Assembly: GCA_963580455.1 (NCBI GenBank)
Contig: OY756966.1
Location: forward strand, 24,865,001 to 24,929,000
DNA from: Euonymus europaeus
Taxonomy: Eukaryota > Streptophyta > Magnoliopsida > Celastrales > Celastraceae
Length of the DNA stretch: 64,000 nt
Reading direction: 5' to 3'
Under the pieces are notes generated by a model, which worked only from the letters and a program-made list of their open reading frames with translations, made no database searches and had not been told where the DNA came from. Shown here piece after piece: positions 23,544 to 37,600 of the stretch; within the stretch, counting starts at the first letter, position 1; every line of letters starts with the position of its first letter. The translations under genes and the position numbers were made by a program.

Positions 23544-26500
23544 ATTCATAAAACCGTTCACGTAAAGAAACCACATTTCGCGGCTAACTAGGTGAAACGA
23601 GACCTACTAGCCACGAGTTTTGAAATCAAAATCCGAAATGCCAGGATTGTAGAGCTCGAAAAGTAGTGTGAAATCAAGCTAAAAATCACCGAATTCAGAA
23701 CTCTGAGTCAACGAATATTCATAAAACCGTTTACGTAAAGAAACGACATTTCGCGGCTAAGTAGGTGAAACGAGACATACTAGCCACGAGTTCTGAAATC
23801 AAAATCCGAAACGCCAGGATTGTAGAGCCCGAAAAGTAGTGTGAAATCAAGCTAAAAATCACCGAATTCAGAACTCGGAGTCAACGGATATTCATAAAAC
23901 CGTTTACGTAGAGAAACCACATTTCGCGGCTAACTAGGTGAAATGAGACCTACTAGCCACGAGTTCTGAAATCAAAATCCGAAATGGCAGGATTGTAGAG
24001 CTCAAAAAGTAGTGTGAAATCAAGCTAAAAATCACCGAATTCAGAACTCTGGGTCAATGGATATTCATAAAACCGTTTACGTAAAGAAACCACATATCGC
24101 GGCTAAATAGGTGAAACGAGACCTACTAGCCACGAGTTCTGAAATAAAAATCCGAAACTCCAGGATTGTAGAGCTCGAAAATTAGTGTGAAATCAAGCTA
24201 AAAATCACCGAATTCAGAACTCTGAGTCAACGAATATTCATAAAACCGTTTACGTAAAGAAACGACATTTCGAGGCTAACTAGGTGAAACGAGACCTACT
24301 AGCCACGAGTTCTGAAATCAAAATCCGAATCACCAGGATTGTAGAGCCCGAAAAGTAGTGTGAAATCAAGCTAAAAATCACCGAATTCAGAACTCGGAGT
24401 CAACGGATATTCATAAAACCGTTTACGTAGAGAAACCACATTTCGCGGCTAACTAGGTGAAACGAGACATACTAGCCACGAGTTCTGAAATCAAAATCCG
24501 AAACACCAGGATTGTAGAGCCCGAAAAGTAGTGTGAAATCAAGCTAAAAATCACCGAATTCAGAACTCGGAGTCAACGGATATTCATAAAACCGTTTACG
24601 TAAAGAAACCACATTTCGCGGCTAACTAGGTGAAACGAGACCAACTATCCAAGAGTTCTGATATCAAAATCCGAAACACCAGGATTGTAGAGCTTTAAAA
24701 GTAGTGTGAAATCAAGCTAAAAATCACCGAATTCAGAACCCGGAGTCAACGGATATTCATAAAACCGTTTACGTAAAGAAACCACATTTCGCGGCTAATT
24801 AGGTGAAACGAGACCTACTAGCCACGAGTTCTGAAATCAAAATCCGAAACGGCAGGATTGTAGAGCTCGAAAAGTAGTGTGAAATCAAGCTAAAAATCAC
24901 CGAATTCAGAACTCGGAGTCAACGGATATTCATAAAACCGTTTAAGTAAAGAAACCACATTTCGCGGCTAACTAGGTGAAACGAGACCTACTATCCACGA
25001 GTTCTGAAATCAAAATCCGAAACGGCAGGATTGTAGAGCTCGAAAATTAGTGTGAAATCAAGCTAAAAATCACCGAATTCAGAACCCGGAGTCAACGGAT
25101 ATTCATAAAACCGTTTACGTAAAGAAACGACATTTCGCGGCTAACTAGGTGAAACGAGACCTACTAGCCACGAGTTCTGAAATCAAAATTCGAAACGGCA
25201 GGATTGTAGAGCTCGAAAAGTAGTGTGAAATCAAGCTAAAAATCACCGAATTCAGAACTCGGAGTCAACGGATATTCATGAAACCGTTTAAGTAAAGAAA
25301 CCACATTTCGCGGCTAACTTGGTGAAACGAGACCTACTATCCACGAGTTCTGAAATCAAAATCCGAAACGGCAGGATTGTTGAGCTCGAAAATTAGTGTG
25401 AAATCAAGCTAAAAATCACCGAATTCAGAACCCGGAGTCAACGGATATCCATAAAACCGTTTACGTAAAGAAACGACATTTCGCGGCTAACTAGGTGAAA
25501 CGAGACATACTAGCCACGAGTTCTGAAATCAAAATCCGAAACACAAGGATTGTAGAGCCCGAAAATTAGTGTGAAATCAAGCTAAAAATCACCGAATTCA
25601 GAACCCGGAGTCAACGGATATTCATAAAACCGTTTACGTAAAAAAAGCACATATCGCGGCTAACTAGGTGAAACGAGACCTACTATCCAAGAGTTCTGAT
25701 ATCAAAATCCGAATCACCAAGATTGTAGAGCCCGAAAAGTAGTGTGAAATCAAGCTAAAAATCACCGAATTCAGAACTCGGAGTCAACGGATATTCATAA
25801 AACCGTTTACGTAAAGAAACGACATTTCGCGGCTAACTAGGTGAAACGAGACCTACTATCCAAGAGTTCTGATATCAAAATCCGAAACACCAGGATTGTA
25901 GAGCTTTAAAAGTAGTGTGAAATCAAGCTAAAAATCACCGAATTCAGAACCCGGAGTCAACGGATATTCATAAAACCGTTTACGTAAAGAAACCATATTT
26001 CGCGGCTAACTAGGTGAAACGAGACCTACTATCCAAGAGTTCTGAAATCAAAATCCGAAACACCAGGATAGTAGAGCTTTAAAAGTAGTGTGAAATCAAG
26101 CTAAAAATCACCGAATTCAGAACCCGGAGTCAACGGATATTCATAAAACCGTTTACGTAAAGAAACGACATTTCGCGGCTAACTAGGTGAAACGAGACAT
26201 ACTGGCCACGAGTTTTGAAATCAAAATCCGAAACGCCAGGATTGTAGAGCCTGAAAAGCAGTGTGAAATCAAGCTAAAAATCACCGAATTCAGAACTCGG
26301 AGTCAACGGATATTCATAAAACCGTTTACGTAAAGAAACCACATTTCGCGGCTAACTAGGTGAAACGAGACCTACTATCCAAGAGTTCTGAAATCAAAAT
26401 CCGAAAAACAAGGATTGTAGAGCTTTAAAAGTAGTGTGAAATCAAGCTAAAAATCACCGAATTCAGAACTCGGAGTCAACGGATATTCATAAAACCGTTT

Positions 26501-27003
26501 ACGTAAAGAAAGCACATATCGCGGCTAACTAGGTGAAACGAGACCTACTATCCACGAGTTCTGAAATCAAAATCCGAAACGGCAGGATTGTAGAGCTCGA
26601 AAATTAGTGTGAAATCAAGCTAAAAATCACCGAATTCAGAACTCTGAGTCAACGGATATTCATAAAACCGTTTACGTAAAGAAACGACATTTCGAGGCTA
26701 ACTAGGTGAAACGAGACCTACTAGCCACGAGTTCTGAAATCAAAATCCGAATCACCAGGATTGTAGAGCCCGAAAAGTAGTGTGAAATCAAGCTAAAAAT
26801 CACCGAATTCAGAACTCGGAGTCAACGGATATTCATAAAACCGTTTACGTAAAGAAACGACATTTCGCGGCTAACTAGGTGAAACGAGACCAACTATCCA
26901 AGAGTTCTGATATCAAAATCCGAAACACCAGGATTGTAGAGCTTTAAAAGTAGTGTGAAATCAAGCTAAAAATCACCGAATTCAGAACCCGGAGTCAACG
27001 GAT

Positions 27004-27135
27004 ATTCATAAAACCGTTTACGTAAAGAAACCACATATCGCGGCTAACTAGGTGAAACGAGACCTACTATCCACGAGTTCTGATATCAAAATCCGAAACG
27101 GCAATCACCGAATTCAGAACTCTGGGTCAACGGAT
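27004..27135. repeat. 132-bp deleted monomer, copy 5
   Basis: Identical break, 3592 bp after the previous copy (20 x 173 + 132). Confidence 0.95.
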
Positions 27136-29038
27136 ATTCATAAAACCGTTCACGTAAAGAAACCACATTTCGCGGCTAACTAGGTGAAACGAGACCTACT
27201 AGCCACGAGTTTTGAAATCAAAATCCGAAATGCCAGGATTGTAGAGCTCGAAAAGTAGTGTGAAATCAAGCTAAAAATCACCGAATTCAGAACTCTGAGT
27301 CAACGAATATTCATAAAACCGTTTACGTAAAGAAACGACATTTCGCGGCTAAGTAGGTGAAACGAGACATACTAGCCACGAGTTCTGAAATCAAAATACG
27401 AAACGCCAGGATTGTAGAGCCCGAAAAGTAGTGTGAAATCAAGCTAAAAATCACCGAATTCAGAACTCGGAGTCAACGGATATTCATAAAACCGTTTACG
27501 TAGAGAAACCACATTTCGCGGCTAACTAGGTGAAACGAGACCTACTAGCCACGAGTTCTGAAATCAAAATCCGAAATGGCAGGATTGTAGAGCTCAAAAA
27601 GTAGTGTGAAATCAAGCTAAAAATCACCGAATTCAGAACTCTGGGTCAATGGATATTCATAAAACCGTTTACGTAAAGAAACCACATATCGCGGCTAAAT
27701 AGGTGAAACGAGACCTACTAGCCACGAGTTCTGAAATCAAAATCCGAAACTCCAGGATTGTAGAGCTCGAAAAGTAGTGTGAAATCAAGCTAAAAATCAC
27801 CGAATTCAGAACTCTGAGTCAACGAATATTCATAAAACCGTTTACGTAAAGAAACGACATTTCGCGGCTAACTAGGTGAAACGAGACATACTGGCCACGA
27901 GTTTTGAAATCAAAATCCGAAATGCCAGGATTGTGGAGCCCGAAAAGTAGTGTGAAATCAAGCTAAAAATCACCGAATTCAGAACTCGGAGTCAACGGAT
28001 ATTCATAAAACCGTTTACGTAAAGAAACCACATTTCGCGGCTAACTAGGTGAAACGAGACCTACAATCCAAGAGTTCTGAAATCAAAATCCGAAACACCA
28101 GGATTGTAGAGCTTTAAAAGTAGTGTGAAATCAAGCTAAAAATCACCGAATTCAGAACTCGGAGTCAACGGATATTCATAAAACCGTTTACGTAAAGAAA
28201 GCACATATCGCGGCTAACTAGGTGAAACGAGACCTACTATCCACGAGTTCTGAAATCAAAATCCGAAACGGCAGGATTGTAGAGCTCGAAAATTAGTGTG
28301 AAATCAAGCTAAAAATCACCGAATTCAGAACTCTGAGTCAACGGATATTCATAAAACCGTTTACGTAAAGAAACCACATTTCGCGGCTAACTAGGTGAAA
28401 CGAGACCTACTATCCACGAGTTCTGAAATCAAAATCCGAAACGGCAGGATTGTAGAGCTCGAAAAGTAGTGTGAAATCAAGCTAAAAATCACCGAATTCA
28501 GAACTCTGGGTCAACGTATATTCATAAAACCGATTACGTAAAGAAATCACATTTCGCGGCTAACTACGTGAAACGAGACCTACTATCCACGAGTTCTGAT
28601 ATCAAAATCCGAAACGGCAGGATTGTAGAGCTCGAAAAGTAGTATGAAATCAATTTAAAAATCACCGAATTCAGAACTCTGGGTCAACGGATATTCATAA
28701 AACCGTTCACGTAAAGAAACCACATTTCGCGGCTAACTAGGTGAAACGAAACCTACTAGCCACGAGTTTTGAAATCAAAATCCGAAACGCCAGGATTGTA
28801 GAGCTCGAAAATTAGTGTGAAATCAAGCTAAAAATCACCGAATTCAGAACCCGGAGTCAACGGATATTCATAAAACCGTTTACGTAAAGAAAGCACATAT
28901 CGCGGCTAACTAGGTGAAACGAGACCTACTATCCACGAGTTCTGAAATCACAATCCGAAACGGCAGGATTGTAGAGCTCGAAAATTAGTGTGAAATCAAG
29001 CTAAAAATCACCGAATTCAGAACTCTGGGTCAACGGAT

Positions 29039-29157
29039 ATTCATAAAACCGTTCACGTAAAGAAACCACATTTCGCGGCTAACTAGGTGAAACGAGACCT
29101 ACTAGCCACGAAATGTGAAACCAAAATCCGAAACGCCAGAATTGTAGAGCTCGAAAA
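29039..29157. repeat. 109-bp deletion unit, copy 9
   Basis: Same deletion and substitutions, about 14 kb from the previous copy, inside the 2358-bp repeat block that interrupts the 3592-bp HOR. Confidence 0.95.
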
Positions 29158-31396
29158 CCGTTTACGTAAAGAAACGACATTTCGCGGCTAACTAGGTGAA
29201 ACGAGACATACTGGCCACGAGTTCTGAAATCAAAATCCGAAACACCAGGATTGTAGAGCCCGAAAAGTAGTGTGAAATCAAGCTAAAAATCACCGAATTC
29301 AGAACTCGGAGTCAACGGATATTCATAAAACCGTTTACGTAAAGAAACCACATTTCGCGGCTAACTAGGTAAAACGAGACCTACTATCCAAGAGTTCTGA
29401 AATCAAAATCCGAAACACCAGGATTGTAGAGCTTTAAAAGTAGTGTGAAATCAAGCTAAAAATCACCGAATTCAGAACCCGGAGTCAACGGATATTCATA
29501 AAACCGTTTACGTAAAGAAACGACATTTCGCGGCTAACTAGGTGAAACGAGACATACTAGCCACGAGTTCTGAAATCAAAATCCGAAACACCAGGATTGT
29601 AGAGCCCGAAAAGTAGTGTGAAATCAAGCTAAAAATCACCGAATTCAGAACTCGGAGTCAACGGATATTCATAAAACCGTTTACGTAAAGAAACCAAATT
29701 TCGCGGCTAACTAGGTGAAACGAGACCAACTATCCAAGAGTTCTGATATCAAAATCCGAAACACCAGGATTGTAGAGCTTTAAAAGTAGTGTGAAATCAA
29801 GCTAAAAATCACCGAATTCAGAACCCGGAGTCAACGGATATTCATAAAACCGTTTACGTAAAGAAACCACATTTCGCGGCTAACTAGGTGAAACGAGACC
29901 TACTAGCCACGAGTTCTGAAATCAAAATCCGAAACGCCAGGATTGTAGAGCTCGAAAAGTAGTATGAAATCAAGTTAAAAATCACCGAATTCAGAACTCT
30001 GGGTCAACGGATATTCATAAAACCGTTCACGTAAAGAAACCACATTTCGCGGCTAAGTAGGTGAAACGAGACCTACTAGCCACGAGTTTTGAAATCAAAA
30101 TTCGAAGCGCCAGGATTGTAGAGCTCGAAAAGTAGTGTGAAATCAAGCTAAAAATCACCGAATTCAGAACTCTGAGTCAACGAATATTCATAAAACCGTT
30201 TACGTAAAGAAACGACATTTTGCGGCTAACTAGGTGAAACGAGACATACTGGCCACGAGTTTTGAAATCAAAATCCGAAATGCCAGGATTGTGGAGCCCG
30301 AAAAGTAGTGTGAAATCAAGCTAAAAATCACCGAATTCAGAACTCGGAGTCAACGGATATTCATAAAACCGTTTACGTAAAGAAACCACATTTCGCGGCT
30401 AACTAGGTGAAACGAGACCTACAATCCAAGAGTTCTGAAATCAAAATCCGAAACACCAGGATTGTAGAGCTTTAAAAGTAGTGTGAAATCAAGCTAAAAA
30501 TCACCGAATTCAGAACTCGGAGTCAACGGATATTCATAAAACCGTTTACGTAAAGAAAGCACATATCGCGGCTAACTAGGTGAAACGAGACCTACTATCC
30601 ACGAGTTCTGAAATCAAAATCCGAAACGGCAGGATTGTAGAGCTCGAAAATTAGTGTGAAATCAAGCTAAAAATCACCGAATTCAGAACTCTGAGTCAAC
30701 GGATATTCATAAAACCGTTTACGTAAAGAAACCACATTTCGCGGCTAACTAGGTGAAACGAGACCTACTATCCACGAGTTCTGAAATCAAAATCCGAAAC
30801 GGCAGGATTGTAGAGCTCGAAAAGTAATGTGAAATCAAGCTAAAAATCACCGAATTCAGAACTCTGGGTCAACGTATATTCATAAAACCGATTACGTAAA
30901 GAAATCACATTTCGCGGCTAACTACGTGAAACGAGACCTACTATCCACGAGTTCTGATATCAAAATCCGAAACGGCAGGATTGTAGAGCTCGAAAAGTAG
31001 TATGAAATCAATTTAAAAATCACCGAATTCAGAACTCTGGGTCAACGGATATTCATAAAACCGTTCACGTAAAGAAACCACATTTCGCGGCTAACTAGGT
31101 GAAACGAAACCTACTAGCCACGAGTTTTGAAATCAAAATCCGAAACGCCAGGAATGTAGAGCTCGAAAATTAGTGTGAAATCAAGCTAAAAATCACCGAA
31201 TTCAGAACCCGGAGTCAACGGATATTCATAAAACCGTTTACGTAAAGAAAGCACATATCGCGGCTAACTAGGTGAAACGAGACCTACTATCCACGAGTTC
31301 TGAAATCACATTCCGAAACGGCAGGATTGTAGAGCTCGAAAATTAGTGTGAAATCAAGCTAAAAATCACCGAATTCAGAACTCTGGGTCAACGGAT

Positions 31397-31515
31397 ATTC
31401 ATAAAACCGTTCACGTAAAGAAACCACATTTCGCGGCTAACTAGGTGAAACGAGACCTACTAGCCACGAAATGTGAAACCAAAATCCGAAACGCCAGAAT
31501 TGTAGAGCTCGAAAA
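31397..31515. repeat. 109-bp deletion unit, copy 10
   Basis: Same deletion and substitutions; 2358 bp after copy 9. It is the last unit of this type in the window. Confidence 0.95.
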
Positions 31516-32197
31516 CCGTTTACGTAAAGAAACGACATTTCGCGGCTAACTAGGTGAAACGAGACATACTGGCCACGAGTTCTGAAATCAAAATCCGAAA
31601 CACCAGGATTGTAGAGCCCGAAAAGTAGTGTGAAATCAAGCTAAAAATCACCGAATTCAGAACTCGGAGTCAACGGATATTCATAAAACCGTTTACGTAA
31701 AGAAACCACATTTCGCGGCTAACTAGGTGAAACGAGACCTACTATCCAAGAGTTCTGAAATCAAAATCCGAAACACCAGGATTGTAGAGCTTTAAAAGTA
31801 GTGTGAAATCAAGCTAAAAATCACCGAATTCAGAACCCGGAGTCAACGGATATTCATAAAACCGTTTACGTAAAGAAACGACATTTCGCGGCTAACTAGG
31901 TGAAACGAGACATACTAGCCACGAGTTCTGAAATCAAAATCCGAAACACCAGGATTGTAGAGCCCGAAAAGTAGTGTGAAATCAAGCTAAAAATCACCGA
32001 ATTCAGAACTCGGAGTCAACGGATATTCATAAAACCGTTTACGTAAAGAAACCACATTTCGCGGCTAACTAGGTGAAACGAGACCAACTATCCAAGAGTT
32101 CTGATATCAAAATCCGAAACACCAGGATTGTAGAGCTTTAAAAGTAGTGTGAAATCAAGCTAAAAATCACCGAATTCAGAACCCGGAGTCAACGGAT

Positions 32198-34619
32198 ATT
32201 CATAAAACCGTTTACGTAAAGAAACCACATTTCGCGGCTAATTAGGTGAAACGAGACCTACTAGCCACGAGTTCTGAAATCAAAATCCGAAACGGTAGGA
32301 TTGTAGAGCGCGAAAAGTAGTGTGAAATCAAGCTAAAAATCACCGAATTCAGAACTCGGAGTCAACGGATATTCATAAAACCGTTTAAGTAAAGAAACCA
32401 CATTTCGCGGCTAACTAGGTGAAACGAGACCTACTATCCACGAGTTCTGAAATCAAAATCAGAAACGGCAGGATTGTAGAGCTCGAAAATTAGTGTGAAA
32501 TCAAGCTAAAAATCACCGAATTCAGAACCCGGAGTCAACGGATATTCATAAAACCGTTTACGTAAAGAAACGACATTTCGCGGCTAACTAGGTGAAACGA
32601 GACCTACTAGCCACGAGTTCTGAAATCAAAATCCGAAATGGCAGGATTGTAGAGCTCGAAAAGTAGTGTGAAATCAAGCTAAAAATCACCGAATTCAGAA
32701 CTCGGAGTCAACGGATATTCATAAAACCGTTTAAGTAAAGAAACCACATTTCGCGGCTAACTTGTTGAAACGAGACCTACTATCCACGAGTTCTGAAATC
32801 AAAATCCGAAACGGCAGGATTGTAGAGCTCGAAAATTAGTGTGAAATCAAGCTAAAAATCACCGAATTCAGAACCCGGAGTCAACGGATATCCATAAAAC
32901 CGTTTACGTAAAGAAACGACATTTCGCGGCTAACTAGGTGAAACGAGACATACTAGCCACGAGTTCTGAAATCAAAATCCGAAACACCAGGATTGTAGAG
33001 CCCGAAAATTAGTGTGAAATCAAGCTAAAAATCACCGAATTCAGAACCCGGAGTCAACGGATATTCATAAAATCGTTTACGTAAAAAAAGCACATATCGC
33101 GGCTAACTAGGTGAAACGAGACCTACTATCCAAGAGTTCTGATATCAAAATCCGAATCACCAGGATTGTAGAGCATTAAAAGTAGTGTGAAATCAAGCTA
33201 AAAATCACCGAATTCATAACCCGGAGTCAACGGATATTCATAAAACCGTTTACGTAAAGAAAGCACATATCGCGGCTAACTAGGTGAAACGAGACCTACT
33301 ATCCAAGAGTTCTGATATCAAAATCCGAAACACCAGGATTGTAGAGCTTTAAAAGTAGTGTGAAATCAAGCTAAAAATCACCGAATTCAGAACCCGGAGT
33401 CAACGGATATTCATAAAACCGTTTACGTAAAGAAACCACATTTCGCGGCTAACTATGTGAAACGAGACCTACTATCCAAGAGTTCTGAAATCAAAATCCG
33501 AAACACCAGGATTGTAGAGCTTTAAAAGTAGTGTGAAATCAAGCTAAAAATCACCGAATTCAGAACCCGGAGTCAACGGATATTCATAAAACCGTTTACG
33601 TAAAGAAACGACATTTCGCGGCTAATTAGGTGAAACGAGACATACTGGCCACGAGTTTTGAAATCAAAATCCGAAACGCCAGGATTGTAGAGCCCGAAAA
33701 GTAGTGTGAAATCAAGCTAAAAATCAGCGAATTCAGAACTCGGAGTCAACGGATATTCATAAAACCGTTTACGTAAAGAAACCACATTTCGCGGCTAACT
33801 AGGTGAAACGAGACCTACTATCCAAGAGTTCTGAAATCAAAATCCGAAACACCAGGATTGTAGAGCTTTAAAAGTAGTGTGAAATCAAGCTAAAAATCAT
33901 CGAATTCAGAACTCGGAGTCAACGGATATTCATAAAACCGTTTACGTAAAGAAAGCACATATCGCGGCTAACTAGGTGAAACGAGACCTACTATCCACGA
34001 GTTCTGAAATCAAAATCCGAAATGGCAGGATTGTAGAGCTCGAAAATTAGTGTGAAATCAAGCTAAAAATCACCGAATTCAGAACTCTGAGTCAACGGAT
34101 ATTCATAAAACCGTTTACGTAAAGAAACGACATTTCGAGGCTAACTAGGTGAAACGAGACCTACTAGCCACGAGTTCTGAAATCAAAATCCGAATCACCA
34201 GGATTGTAGAGCCCGAAATGTAGTGTGAAATCAAGCTAAAAATCACTGAATTCAGAACTCGGAGTCAACGGATATTCATAAAACCGTTTACGTAAAGAAA
34301 CGACATTTCGCGGCTAACTAGGTGAAACGAGACCAACTATCCAAGAGTTCTGATATCAAAATCCGAAACACCAGGATTGTAGAGCTTTAAAAGTAGTGTG
34401 AAATCAAGCTAAAAATCACCGAATTCAGAACCCGGAGTCAACGGATATTCATAAAACCGTTTACGTAAAGAAACCACATATCGCGGCTAACTAGGTGAAA
34501 CGAGACCTACTATCCAAGAGTTCTGATATCAAAATCCGAAACGGCAATCACCGAATTCAGAACTCTGGGTCAACGGATATTCATAAAACCGTTCACGTAA
34601 AGAAACCACATTTCGCGGC
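32198..34619. repeat. Return of the 3592-bp HOR types
   Basis: The CTAATTAGG, CTAACTTG, GATATCC (32887) and 132-bp (34447) markers come back in the same order as at 21160-23540 and 24760-27130. The distance from the matching markers in the previous copy is 7443 bp in both cases (25444 to 32887 and 27004 to 34447). Some units carry private changes not seen in the earlier copies, for example AGCATTAAAAG near 33173 and CATAACCCGG near 33214. Confidence 0.8.
34447..34578. repeat. 132-bp deleted monomer, copy 6, last shortened unit in the window
   Basis: Identical break, with CCAAGAG in place of the CCACGAG of the other five copies. No shortened monomer occurs to the right of this unit. Confidence 0.95.
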
Positions 34620-37600
34620 TAACTAGGTGAAACGAGACCTACTAGCCACGAGTTTTGAAATTAAAATCCGAAATGCCAGGATTGTAGAGCTCGAAAAGTA
34701 GTGTGAAATCAAGCTAAAAATCACCGAATTCAGAACTCTGAGTCAACGAATATTCATAAAACCGTTTACGTAAAGAAACGACATTTCGCGGCTAAGTAGG
34801 TGAAACGAGACATACTAGCCACGAGTTCTGAAATCAAAATCCGAAACTCCAGGATTGTAGAGCTCGAAAAGTAGTGTGAAATCAAGCTAAAAATCACCGA
34901 ATTCAGAACTCGGAGTCAACGGATATTCATAAAACCGTTTACGTAGAGAAACCACATTTCGCGGCTAATTAGGTGAAACGAGACCTACTAGCCACGAGTT
35001 CTGAAATCAAAATCCGAAACTCCAGGATTGTAGAGCTCGAAAAGTAGTGTGAAATCAAGCTAAAAATCACCGAATTCAGAACTCTGGGTCAATGGATATT
35101 CATAAAACTGTTACGTAAAGAAACCACATATCGCGGCTAACTAGGTGAAACAAGACCTACTAGCCACGAGTTCTGAAATCAAAATCCGAAACTCCAGGAT
35201 TGTAGATCTCGAAAAGTAGTGTGAAATCAAGCTAAAAATCACCGAATTCAGAACTCTGAGTCAACGAATATTCATAAAACCGTTTACGTAAAGAAACGAC
35301 ATTTCGCGGCTAACTAGGTGAAACGAGACATACTAGCCACGAGTTCTGAAATCAAAATCCGAAACACCAGGATTGTAGAGCTCGAAAAGTAGTATGAAAT
35401 CAAGTTAAAAATCACCGAATTCAGAACTCTGGGTCAACGGATATTCATAAAACCGTTCACGTAAAGAAACCACATTTCGCGGCTAAGTAGGTGAAACGAG
35501 ACCTACTAGCCACGAGTTTTGAAATCAAAATTCGAAGCGCCAGGATTGTAGAGCTCGAAAAGTAGTGTGAAATCAAGCTAAAAATCACCGAATTCAGAAC
35601 TCTGAGTCAACGAATATTCATAAAACCGTTTACGTAAAGAAACGACATTTTGCGGCTAACTAGGTGAAACGAGACATACTGGCCACGAGTTTTGAAATCA
35701 AAATCCGAAACGCCAGGATTGTGGAGCCCGAAAAGTAGTGTGAAATCAAGCTAAAAATCACCGAATTCAGAACTCGGAGTCAACGGATATTCATAAAACC
35801 GTTTACGTAAAGAAACCACATTTCGCGGCTAACAAGGTGAAACGAGACCTACTATCCAAGAGTTCTGAAATCAAAATCCGAAACACCAGGATTGTAGAGC
35901 TTTAAAAGTAGTGTGAAATCAAGCTAAAAATCATCGAATTCAGAACTCGGAGTCAACGGATATTCATAAAACCGTTTACGTAAAGAAAGCACATATCGCG
36001 GCTAACTAGGTGAAACGAGACCTACTATCCAGGCGTTCTGAAATTAAAATCCGAAACGGCAGGATTGTAGAGCTCGAAAATTAGTGTGAAATCAAGCTAA
36101 AAATCACCGAATTCAGAACTCTGAGTCAACGGATATTCATAAAACCGTTTACGTAAAGAAACGACATTTCGCGGCTAACTAGGTGAAACGAGACATACTA
36201 GCCACGAGTTCTGAAATCAAAATCCGAAACACCAGGATTGTAGAGCTCGAAAAGTAGTATGAAATCAAGTTAAAAATCACCGAATTCAGAACTCTGGGTC
36301 AACGGATATTCATAAAACCGTTCACGTAAAGAAACCACATTTCGCGGCTAAGTAGGTGAAACGAGACCTACTAGCCACGAGTTTTGAAATCAAAATTCGA
36401 AGCGCCAGGATTGTAGAGCTCGAAAAGTAGTGTGAAATCAAGCTAAAAATCACCGAATTCAGAACTCTGAGTCAACGAATATTCATAAAACCGTTTACGT
36501 AAAGAAACGACATTTTGCGGCTAACTAGGTGAAACGAGACATACTGGCCACGAGTTTTGAAATCAAAATCCGAAACGCCAGGATTGTGGAGCCCGAAAAG
36601 TAGTGTGAAATCAAGCTAAAAATCACCGAATTCAGAACTCGGAGTCAACGGATATTCATAAAACCGTTTACGTAAAGAAACCACATTTTGCGGCTAACTA
36701 GGTGAAACGAGACCTACTATCCAAGAGTTCTGAAATCAAAATCCGAAACGCCAGGATTGTAGAGCTTTAAAAGTAGTGTGAAATCAAGCTAAAAATCACC
36801 GAATTCAGAACTCGGAGTCAACGGATATTCATAAAACCGTTTACGTAAAGAAAGCACATATCGCGGCTAACTAGGTGAAACGAGACCTACTATCCAGGCG
36901 TTCTGAAATTAAAATCCGAAACGGCAGGATTGTAGAGCTCGAAAATTAGTGTGAAATCAAGCTAAAAATCACCGAATTCAGAACTCTGAGTCAACGGATA
37001 TTCATAAAACCGTTTACGTAAAGAAACCACATTTCGCGGCTAACTAGGTGAAACGAGACCTACTATCCACGAGTTCTGAAATCAAAATCCGAAACGGCAG
37101 GATTGTAGAGCTCGAAAAGTAGTGTGAAATCAAGCTAAAAATCACCGAATTCAGAACTCTGGGTCAACGTATATTCATAAAACCGTTTACGTAAAGAAAT
37201 CACATTTCGCGGCTAACTACGTGAAACGAGACCTACTATCCACGAGTTCTGATATCAAAATCCGAAACGGCAGGATTGTAGAGCTCGAAAAGTAGTATGA
37301 AATCAATTTAAAAATCACCGAATTCAGAACTCTGGGTCAACGGATATTCATAAAACCGTTCACGTAAAGAAACCACATTTCGCGGCTAACTAGGTGAAAC
37401 GAGACCTACTAGCCACGAGTTTTGAAATCAAAATCCGAAATGCCAGGATTGTAGAGCTCAAAAATTAGTGTGAAATCAAGCTAAAAATCACCGAATTCAG
37501 AACTCTGAGTCAACGAATATTCATAAAACCGTTTACGTAAAGAAACGACATTTCGCGGCTAAGTAGGTTAAACGAGGCATACTAGCCACGAGTTCTGAAA

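Larger units (their letters stand above)
19648..27827. repeat. 3592-bp HOR (21 units) marked by the 132-bp unit
   Basis: The 132-bp unit occurs at 20339, 23412 and 27004, at spacings of 3073 and 3592 bp. The GATATCC marker recurs at 21852 and 25444, also 3592 bp apart, so 3592 bp (20 x 173 + 132) is the repeat length. The first interval lacks three units (519 bp) that are present at 23890-24408. The unit at 20817 joins a left part with TACGTAGAG to a right part with GACATACTAGCC, as does the unit at 24409. The block includes an almost complete copy of the eight-unit HOR types, so it was probably built from that array plus the nine-unit type. Confidence 0.87.
27828..32197. repeat. 2358-bp repeat of the 109-bp-unit family inside the 3592-bp HOR
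   Basis: 27828-29839 matches 30186-32197 at offset 2358 (13 x 173 + 109). Markers include CTACAATCC at 28061 and 30419, the ACCGATTACG unit near 28530 and 30888, and the 109-bp units at 29039 and 31397. These types and their order are those of the 3678-bp HOR far to the left (8832-10670), not of the surrounding 3592-bp HOR. The block adds 3851 bp (21 x 173 + 2 x 109) between two otherwise corresponding 3592-bp HOR parts, since the next marker spacing is 7443 = 3592 + 3851. Confidence 0.85.

Noticed and set aside
27828..32197. Assembly misjoin as the cause of the foreign HOR block
   Set aside because: The joins keep the 173-bp register and the block has its own internal 2358-bp repeat with private changes (for example AGGAATGTAG near 31150 and CACATTCCG near 31307). 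Biological exchange is more likely, although only long reads spanning the block can exclude an assembly artefact.
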